Assembly (NCBI GenBank): GCA_041946965.1 | Contig: JBHGBM010000056.1 | Span: 1-37,004 of the forward strand | Direction of reading: 5' to 3' | Length of the DNA: 37,004 bases | Origin: JBHGBM01 sp041946965 | GTDB taxonomy: Bacteria > Acidobacteriota > Terriglobia > Bryobacterales > Bryobacteraceae | Shown: positions 32,963 to 37,004 of the stretch, in pieces | Layout: every line of letters begins with the position of its first letter | Numbering within the stretch: position 1 is the first letter of the stretch | The notes under the pieces: model-generated | Database searches by the model: none | The model's input: the letters and a program-made list of their open reading frames with translations, nothing else | Told to the model about the DNA's origin: nothing | Program-made: the position numbers and the translations under genes

Positions 32963-35269
32963 ATGAGGGGTATGCGTGATCTCCTGATTGCCCTTTGCAC
33001 GGCGCCGGCGTTGTTCGGCGGGTGCTTCTCCACGGTTGGCGCCGGTCCGGGCTCGGCCTGCGTGCCGAAGAGCGCGGATTTCGCGTGGCTCAACGCTCCG
33101 GCGCAGAGCGAAGCCGTGCGGCGCGGCGGCAGGCCCTACTACGACACAGCGGCCGGCGACCCGGCGCTGGCGAACGGCGTGAAGGTGCGCGGCGGGCTGG
33201 AGTTCGATCTGCGCGCGCGTGGCGCCCACCTGGTCGAGGTCTTCCTGGTCAACCCGGAGATCGACCGGCATTCCTTCCGGCTGGAGGCCAACGGGAAGCA
33301 GGTGGACGAGCGCCCGCTGATCGCGCCCGGTCCGGGGCGCCTGCGGCCCAAGCGCGGGAACCGCTATACGTCGCTGCTCGCGGTGGTGGACGGCCCGGCC
33401 AGGCTTTCCGTGAAGACGGAGGCGCCTGAGTACGTGCTCTCCGCCGTGCGCTGGACGCCCATGGCGCAGTTCGAATCCGACCTGGCGCCGAAATACCTGG
33501 AACGCGCGCGCTATCTCCAGACGCATATTCTGACCGAAGGCGCCAAGGAGAGCCCCACGGCGCGGCGCCAGTACCTGCAACAGCTCGGGGACCGTTTGTA
33601 TTTCAGCAGCCGCCCGGAGATCCGCCGCGAGGGCCTGCTCTACCGGATGCGCGCGTGGTTCTGGCTGGCCGCAGAAAACCACGAGCCGGACGACCTGCTG
33701 CAAACCGGCCGTCTGCTCGAAGAAGGGCTGCGCGTCATGCCGCGGGATTCCATTGTGCGGCAGATGGCAAGCGCCGCGTGCACGAACCAGGTGGTGCGGG
33801 TGGGGCGCATGCCCGAAGGCCGGTTCTGCGATTCGGCGCAGCCGGTGAGGTGGCCGGTGGAAGTTCCCGCCGCGCCCGCCGGGGCGCCGGAGTGGGCGGT
33901 GGCGCAGCGGCGGCTCATGCGCCGTATGGAGGCGCTGACGCGCTGGTGGGTGGAGAAGCGCCAGGCGCCCAACGGGGAACTCGGCGGCGGTTGGGGGGAC
34001 GATGTCGAAATCCTCCGCCACTGGGGCCCGCAGGCGCTGGGTTTCGGTTCGAGGGTGGCAGCGCAGGGCGTGCTCAACATCGCCGGAGGGCTTTGGAACA
34101 GCGGGACGCTGCTGAACGGCTACGACCGCGGCATCTCCGACGTGGAACACTCCTCTGAGCCGACCACCGATACGCTGCCGCTTTCCGCCGCGCTCCAGCC
34201 GGAAGACGCGGCCGTGCGCGGCCGCCTCGCCGCCACCGCGGCATGCGCGGAGAACTGGATCGCCAGGCAGCCGGACGGCTTCTTCCGTTTCCGCAGCACC
34301 TGGTTCAACTGCCGCGAAGCGGATACCTCGCCCAGCCGCGCCGTTGACGTTCACCTGAACACGCGAGCCATGGGTCCGGCGCTCTGGCACGCGTATCTCA
34401 CGCGCGATGCGAAGCTGATCCGGCTGATCGCCTCATGGGCGGATTCATGGATCCACGCCATGCGGGAAACGAAGCACGGCAAACCCGCGGGCATATTTCC
34501 ACCGGTGCTGCGCTCGGCCGACGGCAGCTACCTGGTCGGCTCGAGCGAGTGGAACAAGCCCGACGCGGAATGGGACTACTTCCAGTGGAACGGCGGATCG
34601 CAGGAGGCGGTCACCTCGCTGGTGCTCGCGGTTTACGACCTGACAGGCGATAAGAAGTACCTCGAGGCCGCCGGCGAGAGCTTCCGGGTGCTGGACGCCT
34701 GCGCGGCGCACGCGGACCTGTGCGGCGAGATCCGCAAGTCTCCCGAAGCGTTCTACGTATGGCGCAGGGCCACCGGTGACGCGCGCTACGACCGCTTTTT
34801 CGAGTACGATCCGCAATCCCCGGATGCCGCGGTCCTGGCCGGGCTGACCCGCATGGCGCGCGAGACCGAAGAACGGCTCTCGCTGAACTGGGATATGTTC
34901 ACCACGGAGGTGCTGTACACGGACCGCGTGTACTATCCCCTGCCCCCGGCGTATCGCTGGCGCCTGTTCGGCGGCGAGGCGCCGCGCGGGGACCGTTACC
35001 CGGCGTTCACCGTGACGTGGCCGGCGACGGATGTGGAATTCGCGCGCGCGGTTACCGCGGCCTCCGGCAGCGCGCTCACGGTGCGGGTCTACAGTTTCGC
35101 AACGGCGGAGCGTAACGTCCCCGTCCGGCTCTGGCGGCTGAAACCGGGGCGTTATGAATGGCGGGCCGCGGCGCGCAGCGGCAGTTTCACCGTGACGCGG
35201 CTGCCGCACACACTGGAGGTGCCGCTGCCGCCGCAGAAGGAAGCTTCCGTAACGGTGCGCGCCCTATAG
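32963..35269 (+). CDS. Large secreted protein, unrecognised, possible (alpha/alpha)-toroid polysaccharide enzyme
   Basis: The protein has 768 residues. The N-terminus is hydrophobic (LLIALCTAPALFGGCFS); C21 follows a poor lipobox (LFGGC), so lipoprotein or Sec export are both possible. Residues about 45-150 look beta-rich. The middle (about 165-660) is helical with repeated Trp/Asp-rich motifs: GGGWGDDVEILRHWGPQ, DVEHSSEPTTDTLPL, AEWDYFQWNGGSQEAVTS and VYDLTGDKKYLEAA. The end (about 670-768) is a beta-sandwich. This layout resembles polysaccharide lyases and glycosidases with an (alpha/alpha)6 barrel, but I cannot assign a family. It starts five bases after the sulfatase, so they probably act on the same polymer. 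An ATG at 32972 is an alternative start; neither has a well-spaced ribosome site. Confidence 0.78.
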   Translation: MRGMRDLLIALCTAPALFGGCFSTVGAGPGSACVPKSADFAWLNAPAQSEAVRRGGRPYYDTAAGDPALANGVKVRGGLEFDLRARGAHLVEVFLVNPEIDRHSFRLEANGKQVDERPLIAPGPGRLRPKRGNRYTSLLAVVDGPARLSVKTEAPEYVLSAVRWTPMAQFESDLAPKYLERARYLQTHILTEGAKESPTARRQYLQQLGDRLYFSSRPEIRREGLLYRMRAWFWLAAENHEPDDLLQTGRLLEEGLRVMPRDSIVRQMASAACTNQVVRVGRMPEGRFCDSAQPVRWPVEVPAAPAGAPEWAVAQRRLMRRMEALTRWWVEKRQAPNGELGGGWGDDVEILRHWGPQALGFGSRVAAQGVLNIAGGLWNSGTLLNGYDRGISDVEHSSEPTTDTLPLSAALQPEDAAVRGRLAATAACAENWIARQPDGFFRFRSTWFNCREADTSPSRAVDVHLNTRAMGPALWHAYLTRDAKLIRLIASWADSWIHAMRETKHGKPAGIFPPVLRSADGSYLVGSSEWNKPDAEWDYFQWNGGSQEAVTSLVLAVYDLTGDKKYLEAAGESFRVLDACAAHADLCGEIRKSPEAFYVWRRATGDARYDRFFEYDPQSPDAAVLAGLTRMARETEERLSLNWDMFTTEVLYTDRVYYPLPPAYRWRLFGGEAPRGDRYPAFTVTWPATDVEFARAVTAASGSALTVRVYSFATAERNVPVRLWRLKPGRYEWRAAARSGSFTVTRLPHTLEVPLPPQKEASVTVRAL

Positions 35270-36304
35270 CGCGATGCTCTTGCCGCTTTTCGCGGATTCG
35301 TAGCACGCCGCCAGGATCGTCTGGCTGTGAAGGCCGGCTTCGCCGGTCAGCGAGGAAGGCCGCCCCTCCAGAATCGCCTGGCTGAATTCCTCGATCTCGG
35401 CCCGGTAGAGGTTGACCGGCGGAGCGGTAATTTCGACGCCCCCGGTTTGGCCGCGCGTCTGGGAGGCCTCGTACCCGGCGGCGCCGCCCTCCAGGTGCGC
35501 GGTCATCACTCCGCCGGCGCCCTGCCCTATGGTGCCCTGCGCCAGAATGCTGCCTCGGGAGCCGTACAACTCCAACACGTTGCGGCTGCCCGCGTCCGGC
35601 GTGCAGAAGAACGCGTCCACCGTCCCCAGCGCGCCGTTCCGGAACGACAGCATCGCGACCGCGCTGTCCTCGGTCTCGTACGCGTGTACGGTGTTGTTGA
35701 CGAAGCAACTGACCTTTGCGACCGGCCCGAAGAACATCTCCAGGAGATCGATGCAGTGCGAGCCCATGTCGATCAGGGACCCGCCGCCGCCCTGGGCCTT
35801 CACCTGCCGCCACGCGCCCTCCATCGGCGGGTACCAGCAGGAGAGCTGGGCGCGCCCGTAAACCGGCTGGCCGAGTCTGCCGTCCTGGATCAGCTTCAAC
35901 GCGGCCTGGTGTTGCGCGTGAAACCGCATCATGAAGGCCGTCCCCAAACGGACGCCGGCCTCGGCCGCGGAGCGAACCATGGTTTCCGTTTCCGCGACCG
36001 ACATCCCCAGCGGTTTCTCGCAGAGCGTGTGCTTGCCGGCGCGGAAGCAGGCCAGCGCCTGTTCATAGTGCAGATAGGCAGGCGTGGCCACGTACACGCA
36101 ATCCACGTCGCTGGCCAGGACCTGGTCGATGCTCGCGGCCGCCACGGCGCCGAACTGGCGCGCGACATCCTGATTCGCCCGCTGGTCGATGTCATACACC
36201 ATGGCCAGCGTGGCGTTGGATGCGGGCGCCAGTCCCTCCGGAATGGTCCGGCGGCGGGCGATGCCGCCGGATCCCAGGACTGCCCACTTCAACCGCTCAG
36301 GCAT
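35264..36304 (-). CDS. Gfo/Idh/MocA family NAD(P)-dependent oxidoreductase
   Basis: The protein has 346 residues. An N-terminal Rossmann fold with AVLGSGGIARR (8-18) is followed by the family's EKP motif in CEKPLGMS (E96, K97, P98), where the Lys is catalytic. The C-terminal alpha/beta domain includes GGGGSLIDMGSHCIDLLEMF, with the conserved G-x-H-x2-D-type active-site residues. The family oxidises or reduces sugars and sugar nucleotides in the cytoplasm. Its start overlaps the aminotransferase stop by eight bases; a Gfo/Idh plus DegT pair is typical of amino-sugar or inositol-amine synthesis. No signal peptide. The end overlaps the convergent secreted-protein gene, both stops lying in the palindrome CTATAG. 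Confidence 0.94.
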   Translation of the reverse strand: MPERLKWAVLGSGGIARRRTIPEGLAPASNATLAMVYDIDQRANQDVARQFGAVAAASIDQVLASDVDCVYVATPAYLHYEQALACFRAGKHTLCEKPLGMSVAETETMVRSAAEAGVRLGTAFMMRFHAQHQAALKLIQDGRLGQPVYGRAQLSCWYPPMEGAWRQVKAQGGGGSLIDMGSHCIDLLEMFFGPVAKVSCFVNNTVHAYETEDSAVAMLSFRNGALGTVDAFFCTPDAGSRNVLELYGSRGSILAQGTIGQGAGGVMTAHLEGGAAGYEASQTRGQTGGVEITAPPVNLYRAEIEEFSQAILEGRPSSLTGEAGLHSQTILAACYESAKSGKSIAL

Positions 36305-37004
36305 GCGCCCTCCTGGCGCTGAACGCCTTAATCACCTTGCCGAGTGCGCCGGCAATCTGGTGCATGTCCTCTTCGGTGAACGTCGGGTAGGCGAAGCAAG
36401 TGAACGTGTGCGTTTCGTGCCAGCGGGCGTTGGGCACTTCCACATGGCTGTAGTCCACACTTGCCGCGGTGGTGTACTCTTTCGACTTGAACGGGAAGCC
36501 GGAGCGGCCAAACGCATTGCCCTCGCGGAAAGCGCGCTCGGTGTGGCACTGAGGCCAAAAGACTTTCCAGCAGGGTGCGCCCTCGGCGCCTGCGGCTTCC
36601 ACAAACTGCCGGATGTCGCAGTTCATGTTCTCGATATCCAGCGAAAAAGCCAGCACGTACCATCCGTTGCGGCGTTCCGGAGTGTCGATCGGGAACAGCT
36701 TCACTTCCGGGAACTCCCGCAGCGCGTTGATCAGGATGGCGGCGTTCCGCCGGCGCGCGGGCATGTTCCAGGTATCCATACGTTCCAGTTCCGCGAGACC
36801 GATGGCGGACTGCATTTCCGTCATGCGGTAGTTCCAGCCCACCATGTTGTGGATGTAGGGCAGCTTCTGCTCCAATTCGAGCAGGCTCAAGCGCTGTTTG
36901 ACATCGTAGCCGTGATCGCGAAAGCTGCGGGCGTTCCACGCCAGCTCCTCGTCGTCGGTGGTCACCATGCCGCCCTCGCCGCCGGTGGTGAAGGTCTTGT
37001 TCTG
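36297..37004 (-). CDS. DegT/DnrJ/EryC1 family PLP aminotransferase, 5' end outside the window
   Basis: The last 235 residues are present; the reading frame continues past base 37004. The visible part opens with QNKTFTTGGEGGMVTTDDEE, where the fourth residue (Lys) is the PLP-binding lysine of the family. It continues with RDHGYDVKQRL and GWNYRMTEMQSAIGLAELER, both strongly conserved. These enzymes transfer an amino group to keto-sugars or keto-inositols in nucleotide-sugar pathways. Its product or substrate is probably shared with the overlapping Gfo/Idh/MocA oxidoreductase. The ATG at 36968 lies after the catalytic Lys and is not the true start. Confidence 0.93.
   Translation of the reverse strand, partial: QNKTFTTGGEGGMVTTDDEELAWNARSFRDHGYDVKQRLSLLELEQKLPYIHNMVGWNYRMTEMQSAIGLAELERMDTWNMPARRRNAAILINALREFPEVKLFPIDTPERRNGWYVLAFSLDIENMNCDIRQFVEAAGAEGAPCWKVFWPQCHTERAFREGNAFGRSGFPFKSKEYTTAASVDYSHVEVPNARWHETHTFTCFAYPTFTEEDMHQIAGALGKVIKAFSARRAHA

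Noticed and set aside
1..37004. tRNA, rRNA, CRISPR repeats, transposases, attachment sites
   Set aside because: None was recognised on either strand by reading; the genes show no change in base composition that would suggest a recent insertion. A covariance-model scan was not possible here.

Overview
The window looks like a chromosomal segment of a GC-rich acidobacterium, most likely of the Solibacter/Bryobacter type. This placement is an inference from gene content: a very large Oar-like TonB-dependent receptor, two Tat-exported sulfatases, a DUF1501 protein, a heparinase II/III-like lyase, many ATGA-type overlaps and coding sequence almost end to end. I saw no tRNA, rRNA, insertion sequence, CRISPR array or phage gene. 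No gene-free stretch exceeds 300 bases; the longest are about 145 bases (8726-8870) and 112 bases (18707-18818), and both hold regulatory-looking structure.

Layout. (1) 49-8725, minus strand: sulfatase, FAD-dependent oxidoreductase, SWIM-SNF2 helicase and Oar-like receptor in a tight directon. (2) 8871-9482, minus: thymidine kinase, divergent from (3) 9545-14137, plus: dipeptidyl-peptidase IV, heparinase-like lyase and an unknown one-helix membrane protein, all overlapping. (4) 14205-14798, minus: MobA, divergent from (5) 14859-17075, plus: lytic transglycosylase, AMIN-amidase and a small zinc-ribbon protein (cell-wall remodelling). (6) 17077-18706, minus: L21-L27-Obg, with a terminator-like hairpin touching the obg start. 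(7) 18819-22824, minus: DUF177, L32, PlsX and a DsbD-TlpA fusion. (8) 22864-26793, minus: RNase R, a compact DUF1501 protein and an aquaglyceroporin. (9) 26842-35269, plus: molybdopterin oxidoreductase, lipoprotein, GT-C-like membrane protein, sulfatase with HEAT repeats and a large unrecognised secreted protein, nearly all overlapping or abutting. (10) 35264-37004, minus: Gfo/Idh/MocA oxidoreductase and a partial DegT aminotransferase, typical of sugar modification.

How the genes may work together. Housekeeping blocks (ribosomal proteins, Obg, PlsX, RNase R, thymidine kinase) alternate with blocks for surface polymer turnover (sulfatases, lyase, peptidase, receptor, amidase, transglycosylase). 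The most unusual block is 26842-35269. Its lipoprotein appears to be a free-standing copy of the beta-sandwich domain that ends the neighbouring GT-C-like membrane protein, and it sits between a cytoplasmic molybdenum enzyme and a sulfatase plus a possible new polysaccharide-active protein. MobA could supply the molybdenum cofactor. Several genes (dipeptidyl peptidase, RNase R, molybdopterin enzyme) have a -10-like hexamer so close to the start codon that leaderless mRNAs are predicted.
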